The notes beneath the pieces are model-generated. The model searched no databases and was not told the DNA's origin. It worked only from the letters and a program-made list of their open reading frames with translations. Positions 27,076-35,555 of a DNA stretch of 64,000 nt are shown here, piece after piece (the stretch's first letter is position 1; each line of letters starts with the position of its first letter). A program made the position numbers and the translations under genes. The stretch comes from Limnothrix sp. FACHB-406 (GTDB lineage: Bacteria; Cyanobacteriota; Cyanobacteriia; CACIAM-69d), in assembly GCF_014698235.1 (NCBI RefSeq), contig NZ_JACJSP010000011.1, forward strand, positions 81,409-145,408, written 5' to 3'.

Positions 27076-27516
27076 ATGATTCGACTCCGTTCGGCCCTGT
27101 TGGCCCTGGTGATGGCGGCGGCGATCGCCCTCACCGGCTTGGGCTTTGCCCCCGTTGCCCAAGCAGAAACCTACTCCAGCGCCCAAAAATCGCAAATTGA
27201 AATTTTTGTACCCGGTGTGCAAGACCTGCGCGATCGGCTGCCGGAACTGGAAAGCTACATCGAAGGTAAGCGCTGGCGTGAAATCCAAACCTTTATCCAT
27301 GGCCCTCTGGGCGAGTTGCGCGAACGGTTGAGCCGGGTCAGCCGCCGCCTGAAGGGCAGCGATCGCGCCACCGCCGAAGCTGCCGCCAAGGATCTGTTTA
27401 AACACCTAGTGGCAATGGATGAATTTGCGGGTCAGTTTGACTACAAACGCGCTGGCAATGAATATTTGGCGGCTGTCAAAGCCTTCGATCAATTCCTGAG
27501 CGTTGTGCCGCAATAG
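27076..27516 (+). CDS. psbQ: Photosystem II extrinsic protein PsbQ (CyanoQ)
   Basis: CyanoQ binds the lumenal face of PSII near CP47 and stabilises oxygen evolution. The 146-aa protein has a signal peptide (residues 1-32, ending PVAQAET) and a four-helix domain. The family signature is TFIHGPLGELRERLSRVSR and AAAKDLFKHLVAMDEFA. In Synechocystis CyanoQ is a lipoprotein. Here no cysteine is present near the cleavage site, so this copy appears to be released by ordinary signal peptidase at AQA. A promoter lies upstream and a perfect hairpin terminator downstream, so the gene is monocistronic. ATG 27076 is the only start giving a proper signal peptide. Confidence 0.88.
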   Translation: MIRLRSALLALVMAAAIALTGLGFAPVAQAETYSSAQKSQIEIFVPGVQDLRDRLPELESYIEGKRWREIQTFIHGPLGELRERLSRVSRRLKGSDRATAEAAAKDLFKHLVAMDEFAGQFDYKRAGNEYLAAVKAFDQFLSVVPQ

Positions 27517-27545
27517 TTCGTTTTCGTAAACGATTCCTCAGTCAG

Positions 27546-27576
27546 CCCTTCGATCTCATTAACTTAGATCGAAGGG
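27546..27576 (+). terminator. Terminator of psbQ
   Basis: The 11-bp perfect stem CCCTTCGATCT/AGATCGAAGGG has a nine-base loop and is followed by CGATTTT. It lies 30 bp after the psbQ stop and may also serve xisI from the other side. Confidence 0.75.
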
Positions 27577-27613
27577 CGATTTTCATGTTCTCTAAATCTC
27601 AAAATCTTGCAAA

Positions 27614-27949
27614 TCAAGCGATCGCATAACCCGTGTGTACGCGAACATGCTCAGGATAAAACGCTAAAACAATTTGATTTTTCGGAATTCCGGCTGCTTC
27701 TAAATTTTCGGTAATGCTGTCTTCAGTACCATCATATTGAATCCAAATTTTGTCATCGATCATTTGAATGTGGACTAGACAATCATGGATTCGTCGGTGT
27801 CCTTCCCAACCCAACATAATGAGCACAAAATTCTTGCGATCTGCATCAATGATAATTTGAGAATTCCCGTTCTCATGGACAGAAAGAGTATCAGCAGTTT
27901 GCTGCAAAACTGATTCAATAACTTGATCCAACTTAATCAATGTATCCAT
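27614..27949 (-). CDS. xisI: XisI family protein
   Basis: The 111-aa protein matches the XisI family: a helical start (DTLIKLDQVIESVLQQTADT), IIIDADRKNFVLIMLGWEG, HIQMIDDKIWIQYDGTEDSI and the end LAFYPEHVRVHTGYAIA. XisI was named in Anabaena, where xisH and xisI are needed with xisF for excision of the fdxN element. Many cyanobacteria carry numerous copies unconnected to any such element, and the biochemical role is unknown. Its start overlaps the end of xisH by 13 bases, implying translational coupling. No recombinase gene or element end lies nearby. Confidence 0.9.
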   Translation of the reverse strand: MDTLIKLDQVIESVLQQTADTLSVHENGNSQIIIDADRKNFVLIMLGWEGHRRIHDCLVHIQMIDDKIWIQYDGTEDSITENLEAAGIPKNQIVLAFYPEHVRVHTGYAIA

Positions 27950-28350
27950 TTGACGATTTCCTCCGTTACTGGGTCGAAGACAATTAGGCTAAGCTGACGA
28001 TTTTCAAGAAAGATTTGACCAATAGGCTCAGAAAATAAACTCCAGTAAATATCGTCGCGAACTGCCAAATATAGTGATCGTTGAATAGACTTAAATTTCA
28101 TAATTCCTTGATATAAAACATATTGACCTAAGGCGGCTTCTAGATCTTTCACTGGTGATCGACTTAAAAAGCTCTTGATTTCAACTGCGATTTGTTTTCC
28201 TGCCTTGTCAGCAGTTAACAGCTTTTCAGCACCTAGGTCAATGTAAGTTGATCGTTTACCAATTTGCAAAACCAGTGGATCATCTGTAATCACCCAACCA
28301 TCTTTTTCGAGAGCGACTCGCACGGTGTTATGATAAATATCCTTAGCCAT
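27937..28350 (-). CDS. xisH: XisH family protein (PD-(D/E)xK nuclease-like)
   Basis: The 137-aa protein begins MAKDIYHNTVRVALEKDGW and contains YIDLGAEK followed by AVEIKSFLSRSPVKDLEAAL and GQYVLY. Asp38 and Glu57-x-Lys59 form a pattern like a PD-(D/E)xK nuclease core, and XisH is generally placed in that fold class; activity has not been shown. It is the first gene of a xisH-xisI pair. ATG 28350 is a normal start. The pair sits between psbQ and an oxidoreductase gene, in somewhat AT-rich DNA. Confidence 0.9.
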   Translation of the reverse strand: MAKDIYHNTVRVALEKDGWVITDDPLVLQIGKRSTYIDLGAEKLLTADKAGKQIAVEIKSFLSRSPVKDLEAALGQYVLYQGIMKFKSIQRSLYLAVRDDIYWSLFSEPIGQIFLENRQLSLIVFDPVTEEIVKWIH

Positions 28351-28543
28351 TTATGAATCTTTATTCTTTAAAATGTAGATAGCGATCAATTTTGCCAAGA
28401 AGTGATTTCTGAAAAGTAATTGGTGTTGATACAATACGATTTTGAGAATGAGCTTTTAGCGATGCTCACGAGTCTCTTTCCAAGGAGAACTTAATCGATA
28501 TTGTGATGATAACCAGTTTTTGGGGCAGTTGAGGATGTCGCGG

Positions 28544-29662
28544 ATGAGGATTGCGATCGCGGGTGGGGGTGTGGTGGGGGCGATGATTGCTTACGAACTG
28601 AGCGGGCAGCCGGACTGGCAAATCACGCTGATTGATCCCCAGGCGATCGCGTCGCCGTTGCCTCCCGATCGCCCCACATCCACGGGAGCCGCCCTCGGCG
28701 TTTTGATGGGGATTATTAGTAAAAAAACCAAAGGGCGAGCCTGGAATTTACGTCGCGACAGTATTCAACGCTATCCGAAACTGATTCAAGAGCTGGAAAC
28801 CCTGCTCAATCGCCCCATTCCCCATAATCCAAATGGCATTTTGAAGCTGGTGTTTACGGAAGCCGATCGCCCCGGTTGGTCAGCCTTGGCGGAGCTACGA
28901 AAATCTCAGGGATTTGAGCTGGAGTTGCTGTCACCTTCAGCGGTGCTCGATCGCTTCCCGGCGGTGAATTTAGCCGCCATGGATGGGGTCGCCTTTGGGA
29001 TCTTTTCGCCCCAGGATTGGCAGGTGCAACCGCTGGCCTTGACGGTGGCTTTGCGGGAGGCAGCGGTGAAACGGGGGGCAACGATCGCCCCGGCCCAGAT
29101 CACGGGTGTGCAGACGGCGGGCGATCGGGTCATTAGCCTGACCACCACGGCGGGAGAGCTGGCCTGCGATCGGCTGGTGGTGGCGGCCGGGTTGGGGTCG
29201 GCGGAACTGGCCCGGGCGATCGCCCCCAATGCGGCCAAGCCCCTGAAGTTGCAGCCGGTGTTGGGTCAGGCCCAGCGGTTGCGATTGCCGCGCCCCCTGA
29301 GCGATCGCCCGGAGCCGGTGCTGACAGGCAATGACATCCACATCGTGCCCCTCGGTGGCGGGGACTATTGGGTGGGGGCGACAGTGGAGTTTCCCGCCGG
29401 GGCTGAGCCGCCGATCGCCGATGGGGCCGAGTGGGGGGCGGTGTGGCAAGGGGCGATCGACCTAGTTCCCGCCCTCGCCCAGGCGGAAATGGTCGAAACC
29501 TGGTCGGGGTTGCGGCCGCGCCCGGTGGAGCGATCGGCTCCGGTGATTGAGCCGCTGAACGCCAACAGTTGGCTGGCGACCGGCCACTATCGCAACGGCG
29601 TGTTGCTGGCTCCGGCGACGGCCCAATTGATCCGCGAGGCGATCGCCCAAACCAGCCCCTAA
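28544..29662 (+). CDS. FAD-dependent oxidoreductase (DAO family)
   Basis: The 372-aa protein starts with a dinucleotide-binding motif (RIAIAGGGVVGAMIAYEL, GxGxxG). It has the D-amino-acid-oxidase/ThiO-like pattern, with CDRLVVAAGLGSAELARAI in the middle, WVGATVEFPAGAE, then WSGLRPRPVERSAPVI and the FAD-tail motif ATGHYRNGVLLAPATAQLI at the end. Members oxidise amines such as glycine or sarcosine. The last motif is typical of glycine oxidase ThiO, but no thiamine gene is adjacent, so the substrate is left open. ATG 28544 is chosen because GAGG lies nine bases upstream. ATG 28535 and TTG 28520 are alternatives. Confidence 0.82.
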   Translation: MRIAIAGGGVVGAMIAYELSGQPDWQITLIDPQAIASPLPPDRPTSTGAALGVLMGIISKKTKGRAWNLRRDSIQRYPKLIQELETLLNRPIPHNPNGILKLVFTEADRPGWSALAELRKSQGFELELLSPSAVLDRFPAVNLAAMDGVAFGIFSPQDWQVQPLALTVALREAAVKRGATIAPAQITGVQTAGDRVISLTTTAGELACDRLVVAAGLGSAELARAIAPNAAKPLKLQPVLGQAQRLRLPRPLSDRPEPVLTGNDIHIVPLGGGDYWVGATVEFPAGAEPPIADGAEWGAVWQGAIDLVPALAQAEMVETWSGLRPRPVERSAPVIEPLNANSWLATGHYRNGVLLAPATAQLIREAIAQTSP

Positions 29663-29756
29663 ACCGGACGGGTAGGGAAATCCGAAATTTCAGATCACGG
29701 GGCGATCGCGCTAGCCTAGGGCCGTCCCAATTCCCTACACCAACCAGCCGTTTCCT

Positions 29757-31733
29757 ATGAGCAGCGTGCTAAAGAAAGGCAATATCACGGTTCACACCGA
29801 AAATATTTTTCCGATTATCAAAAAGTGGCTCTACTCGGAGCATGAAATCTTCCTGCGGGAGTTGATTTCCAACGCCGTGGATGCGATTTCTAAGCTGCGG
29901 GCGATCGCCATGATGGGCGAAACCAGCGCCGATGTGGGTGAACCGAAAATCACGATCGCCCTTGATAAAGACAACAAAAAGCTCTCGATTACCGACACCG
30001 GCATCGGCATGACCGCCGAGGAAATCGAGAAATACATTAACCAAGTCGCCTTCTCCAGCGCCGAAGAGTTCGTCGAGAAATTCAAGAATTCCGATCAGAA
30101 CATCATCGGCCACTTTGGCTTGGGCTTCTATTCGGCGTTCATGGTCTCCAGCACTGTGGAAATCGATACCCTTTCCTACCAAGAGGGTGCGCAGGCGGTG
30201 CATTGGACTTGCGACGGTTCCACGGAATTTGAAATCGACACGAGCGATCGTACCGAGCGCGGCACAACGATTACCCTCACCCTGCTGGATGAAGAAGCCG
30301 AATATCTAGAAGAGGCGCGGATTCGTGGTTTGGTGAAGAAGTTCTGCGACTTCATGCCCTACCCGATCGAGCTGAACGGCGAACAAATCAACCGCCAAAA
30401 AGCCCCTTGGAAAGAGTCGCCCAGCAACCTAACCAAGGAAGACTACCTAGAGTTTTATCGCTATCTTTATCCCTTCCAAGATGAGCCGCTGCTGTGGATT
30501 CATCTGAACACCGACTATCCCTTTGTGATCAACGGGATTCTCTATTTCCCGAAACTAAAACCGGATGTTGACCCCACCAAGGGCGATATCAAACTGTTCT
30601 GCAATCAGGTCTTTGTCAGCGATAACTGTGAAGAAGTTATCCCCAAATTCCTGTTGCCCCTGCGCGGCGTAATCGACAGCACCGACATTCCCTTGAACGT
30701 GTCGCGCAGCTACTTGCAAGCCGATCGCACCGTTCGCCAAATTGCCAACTACATTGCCAAGAAAGTCGGCGACCAACTGAAGGATCTCTACCGCAGCGAC
30801 CTGCCCGAATACATTCGTTGCTGGCAAGATTTGGGCACGTTTGTCAAGTTTGGCTCCTTGAATGATGACAAGTTCAAGAAGCAAGTGGAAGACATTTTGA
30901 TCTATCGCACCACAGCTGAATTGGGCAGCGGTAGTGATGCGGTGCAGGTGGAAGTGCAAACGGAGGAGGGCGATGCTTGGTCAAACCCCGCCGAAACCCA
31001 AGAAGCCAAGGATGCTAACGGGTTCTACTACACCACCCTGAAGGAATATCTGGAGCGGAACAAAGAAAAACACGAAAATCGCGTGTTCTATTGCACCGAT
31101 CCGGCTTCCCAAGCCACCTATGTGGAATTGCACAAGAGCCAGGGTCTAGAAGTGCTGTTCCTTGACTCGTTCATTGACACGCACTTCGTCAGTTTCTTGG
31201 AGCGGGAATATTCCGAGGTGAAGTTCTCGCGGGTGGATTCGGAACTCGATGAAGTGCTGCTGGATTCCTCTAAGAAAGAGGCGGAAATTGTTGACCCCAA
31301 CACCAACGAAACCCGCAGCGATCGGATCAAGAAGCTGTTTGAAGAAGCCCTAGGCAAACCGAGCGTCACCGTGCGCGTGGAAGCCCTGAAAGCAGAAGAA
31401 TCCGCACCGCCGGCCATGGTGTTGTTGCCAGAAGCAATGCGCCGAATTCAAGACATGACGGCGATGTTTGAGGGCAAGGCCGCTAGCTTCCCCGATACCC
31501 ATGTGTTGCTGGTGAATTCGTCGCACCCGCTGGTGGAAAACCTGTTGAGCCTGAGTGGCAGTTCGATCGCCCTGGCCGATGGCAGCCAATCGCCGGCCGC
31601 CGAGTTGGGCAAGATGCTTTGCAACCACATCTATGACCTGGCATTGATGGCGCAAAAGGGCTTTGATGCGGATGGCATGAAGTCGTTTGTGTCGCGATCG
31701 AACCAAGTGCTGACCCAATTGACCAAGCAATAG
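29757..31733 (+). CDS. htpG: Molecular chaperone HtpG (Hsp90)
   Basis: This is a full-length bacterial Hsp90 (658 aa). The N-terminal ATP-binding domain shows the family signature (LRELISNAVDAISKLR), DTGIGMTAEE and IIGHFGLGFYSAFMV. The middle domain has LPLRGVIDSTDIPLNVSRSY with the catalytic arginine region, and the C-terminal dimerisation domain is complete. In cyanobacteria HtpG supports heat tolerance, phycobilisome assembly and control of tetrapyrrole synthesis. No CIRCE element was seen upstream. A strong terminator follows. Confidence 0.97.
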   Translation: MSSVLKKGNITVHTENIFPIIKKWLYSEHEIFLRELISNAVDAISKLRAIAMMGETSADVGEPKITIALDKDNKKLSITDTGIGMTAEEIEKYINQVAFSSAEEFVEKFKNSDQNIIGHFGLGFYSAFMVSSTVEIDTLSYQEGAQAVHWTCDGSTEFEIDTSDRTERGTTITLTLLDEEAEYLEEARIRGLVKKFCDFMPYPIELNGEQINRQKAPWKESPSNLTKEDYLEFYRYLYPFQDEPLLWIHLNTDYPFVINGILYFPKLKPDVDPTKGDIKLFCNQVFVSDNCEEVIPKFLLPLRGVIDSTDIPLNVSRSYLQADRTVRQIANYIAKKVGDQLKDLYRSDLPEYIRCWQDLGTFVKFGSLNDDKFKKQVEDILIYRTTAELGSGSDAVQVEVQTEEGDAWSNPAETQEAKDANGFYYTTLKEYLERNKEKHENRVFYCTDPASQATYVELHKSQGLEVLFLDSFIDTHFVSFLEREYSEVKFSRVDSELDEVLLDSSKKEAEIVDPNTNETRSDRIKKLFEEALGKPSVTVRVEALKAEESAPPAMVLLPEAMRRIQDMTAMFEGKAASFPDTHVLLVNSSHPLVENLLSLSGSSIALADGSQSPAAELGKMLCNHIYDLALMAQKGFDADGMKSFVSRSNQVLTQLTKQ

Positions 31734-31765
31734 ATTCGGTTTCTTGGTTGTTGTTAGTTGAATCA

Positions 31766-31802
31766 CCCCCGCGATCGCCTAGTTCGATCACGGGGGTTTT
31801 TG
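31766..31802 (+). terminator. Intrinsic terminator of htpG
   Basis: CCCCCG pairs with CGGGGG, and inside this GATCG pairs with CGATC, with one mismatch between the two blocks. A run of five to six T follows directly. It lies about 30 bp after the htpG stop. Confidence 0.85.
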
Positions 31803-31815
31803 ATGGGGCGATCGC

Positions 31816-32535
31816 CTAGGAGTCGATCGCATCAGGATCGATGCCCAATGCTCGCAACCGGGCCGCGAGGCGATCGAGTTGCTGTTCGGCCTGTTCGGCT
31901 CGTTTCTCAGCTTCCATGGCTCGTTGTTCAGCTTGCTCGGCCCGTTGCAATTCTGCGAGCAATGTTGAAAAGGGCAACCCATCGGGCCGAAACAGCATCA
32001 AGGTTTCTTCAGTCAATTGAAACCGCACACCCAGGCGTGGACTAATCCAATTAGGGGTGGTCTCAAAAACTGGTTGGAGGCTCCCTGGGTTAGATCGCAA
32101 CCAAATGCTCAAGTCGTTGCGATCGGGGTCGTAAACGTAATATTCCTCCACGCCATAGGTGTCATAAAAAGCTTGCTTTTTCACCATTTCTCCAAAGCGA
32201 TTGCCCGGTGACAAAATCTCAAATACCACTTGCGGGGCAATGTTACCTTCGCGCCATTGCTGATAGGAACCGCGATCGCCCTTGGGCACACCAAACACCA
32301 CCATCACATCAGGGGCTTGCCGCAGCGTGTTGTTGCCTTCCATGGGATACCAGAGCAAATCACCCGCCACAAACACTTGTGGATCATGGGCAAAGATGGC
32401 AGCCAGATTACTTTGCAGGATCTGAATCCATTGGAATTGTTTGGTGTTGTCTGCCATCGGCTGGCCGTCGCTGTCGGGATAGTCGATCGGCTGGGGTGGT
32501 GCAACGGGTTCGATCGGGGCGCTGGGGACAATCAT
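31816..32535 (-). CDS. Uma2 family protein (DUF820) with coiled-coil tail
   Basis: The 239-aa protein has the Uma2 core. VAGDLLWYP is followed by RQAPDVMVVFGV, VVFEILSPGNR and YDTYGVEEYYVYDP, a PD-(D/E)xK-like nuclease arrangement. The last 55 residues are a charged alanine- and glutamate-rich coiled coil (RAEQAEQRAMEAEKRAEQAE). Uma2 proteins occur in dozens of copies in cyanobacteria; nuclease activity is inferred from fold and the role is unknown. The plus strand across the tail shows matching DNA repeats of GCTC(G/A)TT. It converges with htpG. Confidence 0.85.
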   Translation of the reverse strand: MIVPSAPIEPVAPPQPIDYPDSDGQPMADNTKQFQWIQILQSNLAAIFAHDPQVFVAGDLLWYPMEGNNTLRQAPDVMVVFGVPKGDRGSYQQWREGNIAPQVVFEILSPGNRFGEMVKKQAFYDTYGVEEYYVYDPDRNDLSIWLRSNPGSLQPVFETTPNWISPRLGVRFQLTEETLMLFRPDGLPFSTLLAELQRAEQAEQRAMEAEKRAEQAEQQLDRLAARLRALGIDPDAIDS

Positions 32536-32688
32536 CGGTAAGTCCTCGCGATCGCAATGGGTTTGATGATGATAACGGACAATCAGATCGGTCAGGTGAG
32601 TAACTGCATCGGATCAATCGATTTCGGGAGGAGTTTACGGTTCTAGATTCCTAATTACTGCGGGGAAATTGATCGATTTAGATCAGCA

Positions 32689-33360
32689 TTAATCACTGGA
32701 ACTCCAGCCGGAATCGCTGCTGGAATAGTCGCTGGAACTACTGGAATAATCGCTGCTGGAATAGTCACTGGAGCTGCTGGAATAATCACTGGAACTATCG
32801 CTCGAATAGTCGCTGGAACTCCAACTAGAATCACTGCCGGAATCACTGCTGGAATAGTCGCTGGAGCTGTCAGACTCGATCGCCCCGCCATGATCAGCCG
32901 CTGATTCTGCTGCCTCAAAAATATCTGCAAAATTACCCGACTCCGCCGCGATCGGCTCTGGTTCGGCGGTCTGCTCCTCAATCCAATCCTGAATTTGTTG
33001 GCTCGCAATTTCAGCTAACTCTTCGATCGCCTCATTCACCACAATCTCAGCCGCCTCGCCCACCGCATCAATCACCTGATCCTGATTAATGGGCAGGGAA
33101 TCGATCGGGTTGTGAAGGGTCGATCGACTCGATCCAGAAGAACTCGAGCGGTAATTCAAAGGATACGACCCGTAGCTAGCCGATCGCCGCTGTCGCAGCC
33201 ACCACCACAGCAACACCAATAGCGCGATCGCCCCGCCGAAACCCGCCGCCACAATCGCGGCCGCCTGACTGCCCGCCGAGGTGGCCACCCACCACCAAAC
33301 CGGGGCGATCGCCGCCGCTAATCCCATGGCTCCGTAGGTTAACCAGCTTTCCAGATCCAT
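32689..33360 (-). CDS. Membrane protein with Ser/Asp/Tyr low-complexity tail
   Basis: I recognise no family. The 223-aa protein has two hydrophobic segments (about residues 10-27 and 33-54, ending WWWLRQRR). An acidic helical middle follows (about 90-140, VGEAAEIVVNEAIEELAEIA). The tail (about 162-223) is almost only Ser, Asp and Tyr in units such as SSSDYSSSD, with two Trp. The DNA shows the same as a CTGGAATAGTCG-type repeat. Low-complexity Ser/Asp tails are known from TPM-type membrane proteins, but no TPM domain is visible. ATG 33360 is preferred because a run of G lies just upstream; the frame extends 12 codons further. Confidence 0.6.
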   Translation of the reverse strand: MDLESWLTYGAMGLAAAIAPVWWWVATSAGSQAAAIVAAGFGGAIALLVLLWWWLRQRRSASYGSYPLNYRSSSSGSSRSTLHNPIDSLPINQDQVIDAVGEAAEIVVNEAIEELAEIASQQIQDWIEEQTAEPEPIAAESGNFADIFEAAESAADHGGAIESDSSSDYSSSDSGSDSSWSSSDYSSDSSSDYSSSSSDYSSSDYSSSSSDYSSSDSGWSSSD

Positions 33361-33493
33361 TGCGCCCCCCAACTTCAACGCGATCGCTTCCATCATGGGC
33401 GATCAAGCTCAAAATTGCCCAAACCAAAATCGAGACCATTGCCCACCGGCTCCGGTCTCGATCGATTGGGTTCAACGTTTCCAAACGGGGAAT

Positions 33494-34789
33494 TTAGATG
33501 CCCAAACGTTGATAAATCACATCCAAGTTGCGCAAGTGCTGTTGCGGATCAAAGCACTCATCAATTTCCTCTTGGGACAGGAGGGATTTCACCGTGGCAT
33601 CTTGGCAAATGAGCTTATAGAAATCGCCACTTTCATTGTTCCAAGCTTGGTGCGCACAGCCTTGCACGGCCGCGTAGGCATCCTCACGGGTCAAGCCTTT
33701 TTTCACCAAGGCCAACAGCACCTTTTGGCTGAACACCACACCGCCATAGCAGTTCATGTTGCGCTTCATGTTTTCGGGATAAACCAACAGGTTCTTCACC
33801 AAGTTGGTCATTTCCACCACCATAAAGTGCAGCAGAATTGACGAGTCGGGCAGAATTGTCCGCTCCACGGAACTGTGGGAAATGTCCCGCTCATGCCAGA
33901 GGGCCACGTTTTCCAGGGCCGCCACGGCGTGGCCGCGAATCACCCGTGCCATCCCGGTAATCCGTTCCGATCGCACCGGGTTGCGCTTGTGGGGCATGGC
34001 CGAGGAGCCTTTTTGACCCTTGGCGAAAAATTCCTCTACTTCCAGCACGTCGGTGCGTTGCAGGTTGCGGATTTCCACGGCGAATCGCTCCAAGGAAGCC
34101 GCCACCAGCGCGAAGGTCTGCACGTATTCCGCATGGCGATCGCGCGAAATCACCTGAGTGGAAGCCGTGTCCGGTTCCAGGCTCAGCAGCTTACAGGCCA
34201 AGGATTCCACGCGCGGATCGATGTTGGCATAGGTTCCCACTGCGCCGGAAATTTTGCCCACAGCCACCCGATCGCGCAATTGCACAAGCCGATCGCGGTT
34301 GCGCAACATTTCCGCCAGCCAGCCCGCTAGCTTGAAACCAAAGGTCATCGGCTCCGCGTGGATGCCGTGGCTGCGGCCAATGCAAATCGTGTTGCGGTGT
34401 TCCTGGGCTTGGTAGCGCAGGGCTTGGATCAGCGATTCCACCCGCTTGAGCAGCGTATCGATGCTGGCCACCAATTGCAGGGCCAACGCCGTGTCCAACA
34501 CATCGGAACTGGTTAAGCCCAGGTGAATGTAGCGACCCGCGTCGCCCACGTACTCATTCACATTGGTCAGGAAGGCGATCATGTCATGATGCACTTCCGC
34601 TTCAATTTCCAGAACGCGCTGGGGGTCAAAGTTAGCTTTCGCTTTGATCTCTTCGACGGCTTCGGCAGGGATATATCCCAGTTCTGCTTGGGCTTCGCAA
34701 ACCGCAATTTCCACTTGCAGCCAGGTTTGCAGCTTATATGCGTCCGTCCAGAGATTGCCCATCTCAGGCAGCGTGTAGCGGTCGATCAT
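33494..34789 (-). CDS. purB: Adenylosuccinate lyase
   Basis: PurB acts twice in purine synthesis, on SAICAR and on adenylosuccinate. The 431-aa protein carries the fumarase/aspartase signature GSSAMPHKRNPVRSE. It also has GLTSSDVLDTALALQ and RSHGIHAEPMTFG, and the C-terminal domain expected of PurB. ATG 34789 gives the family N-terminus MIDRYTLPEMGNLW; the frame extends 17 codons upstream without a good start. It is monocistronic, with the membrane protein on one side and a PAP2-like gene upstream. Confidence 0.96.
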   Translation of the reverse strand: MIDRYTLPEMGNLWTDAYKLQTWLQVEIAVCEAQAELGYIPAEAVEEIKAKANFDPQRVLEIEAEVHHDMIAFLTNVNEYVGDAGRYIHLGLTSSDVLDTALALQLVASIDTLLKRVESLIQALRYQAQEHRNTICIGRSHGIHAEPMTFGFKLAGWLAEMLRNRDRLVQLRDRVAVGKISGAVGTYANIDPRVESLACKLLSLEPDTASTQVISRDRHAEYVQTFALVAASLERFAVEIRNLQRTDVLEVEEFFAKGQKGSSAMPHKRNPVRSERITGMARVIRGHAVAALENVALWHERDISHSSVERTILPDSSILLHFMVVEMTNLVKNLLVYPENMKRNMNCYGGVVFSQKVLLALVKKGLTREDAYAAVQGCAHQAWNNESGDFYKLICQDATVKSLLSQEEIDECFDPQQHLRNLDVIYQRLGI

Positions 34790-34906
34790 GCCTGTCTTGT
34801 CGATGTTTCCAGAACACCGTGAAGAGATTAACCGAGTCATTGTACCGGGTTTTGGCGATCGCGCCCGAATGGGATTCCCGGAGCGATCGCCCCGTTTAGC
34901 TCCCGA

Positions 34907-35374
34907 TTAGCTCCCGATCGCGATACTCGGAACCAGCAGCAGGGAACAGGCAATCCCGAGGCCACAACCCACAATCACCTGAAACGGTGTGTGGCCCAGC
35001 AGTTCCTTCAGGCGTTCTTCGCTGAGTTGGTGGTCGCCTTCAAAAAACTCATCAATGATTTGGTTCAAGACCGCGGCCTGTTTGCCCGCGGCCCGGCGCA
35101 CCCCGGCGGCATCGTACATGACGATGATCGCGAAGATAGTGGCCATGGCGAATTCAATGCTGCTCCAGCCGACGGTTTGGCCGATGCCCGTGGCCAGGGC
35201 GGCCACGAGGGCGGAGTGGGCGCTGGGCATTCCACCCGTGGTCACCAGGGTGCGCACGTCAAACTTACGCTGGCGAGCAAGTTCCACCACCAGCTTGATG
35301 GCCTGGGCCAGGATGCAAGACCCCAAGGAAACCAGGAGAATGCGGTTATCGAGAATGTGACTAAAGTCGTCCAT
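34907..35374 (-). CDS. Divergent PAP2 family membrane protein
   Basis: The 155-aa protein has the divergent PAP2 (DUF212) pattern. RTLVTTGGMPSAHSALVAAL holds the conserved G-G-M-P-S-A-H motif, and MYDAAGVRRAAGKQAAVLN and LLGHTPFQVIVGCGLG follow. Three to four membrane spans are predicted. These proteins resemble phosphatidic acid phosphatases, but their substrate is not known. It lies downstream of crtE on the same strand with a 24-bp perfect palindrome between them. Confidence 0.88.
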   Translation of the reverse strand: MDDFSHILDNRILLVSLGSCILAQAIKLVVELARQRKFDVRTLVTTGGMPSAHSALVAALATGIGQTVGWSSIEFAMATIFAIIVMYDAAGVRRAAGKQAAVLNQIIDEFFEGDHQLSEERLKELLGHTPFQVIVGCGLGIACSLLLVPSIAIGS

Positions 35375-35485
35375 GGGTCGAGCGGGGGGCGATCGAGTTG
35401 GGGACGGTGGGTGAGTAAGCGATCGCGAGGGCCAGATTCAAAGGAGCGAGTCCGGTGGCCGGAGCAAGGGTGGATCCGACAACGG

Positions 35486-35509
35486 GACAAGGGGCTTAAG
35501 CCCCTTGTC
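35486..35509. terminator. 24-bp perfect palindrome after crtE
   Basis: GACAAGGGGCTT is followed directly by its reverse complement AAGCCCCTTGTC. It lies 47 bp past the crtE stop, so a terminator or processing hairpin is plausible, but there is no T-run. A near copy is found at 539-558, which suggests an interspersed repeat. Confidence 0.55.
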
Positions 35510-35555
35510 TAGCGGGGGTTGGACGGGAAACCGGAGCCGATCGCCCTCGTGGTTG

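Noticed and set aside
32655..33008. Frame rich in Ile/Pro/Ala/Val repeats on the minus strand
   Set aside because: It is an out-of-frame reading of the repetitive DNA that encodes the Ser/Asp-rich tail.
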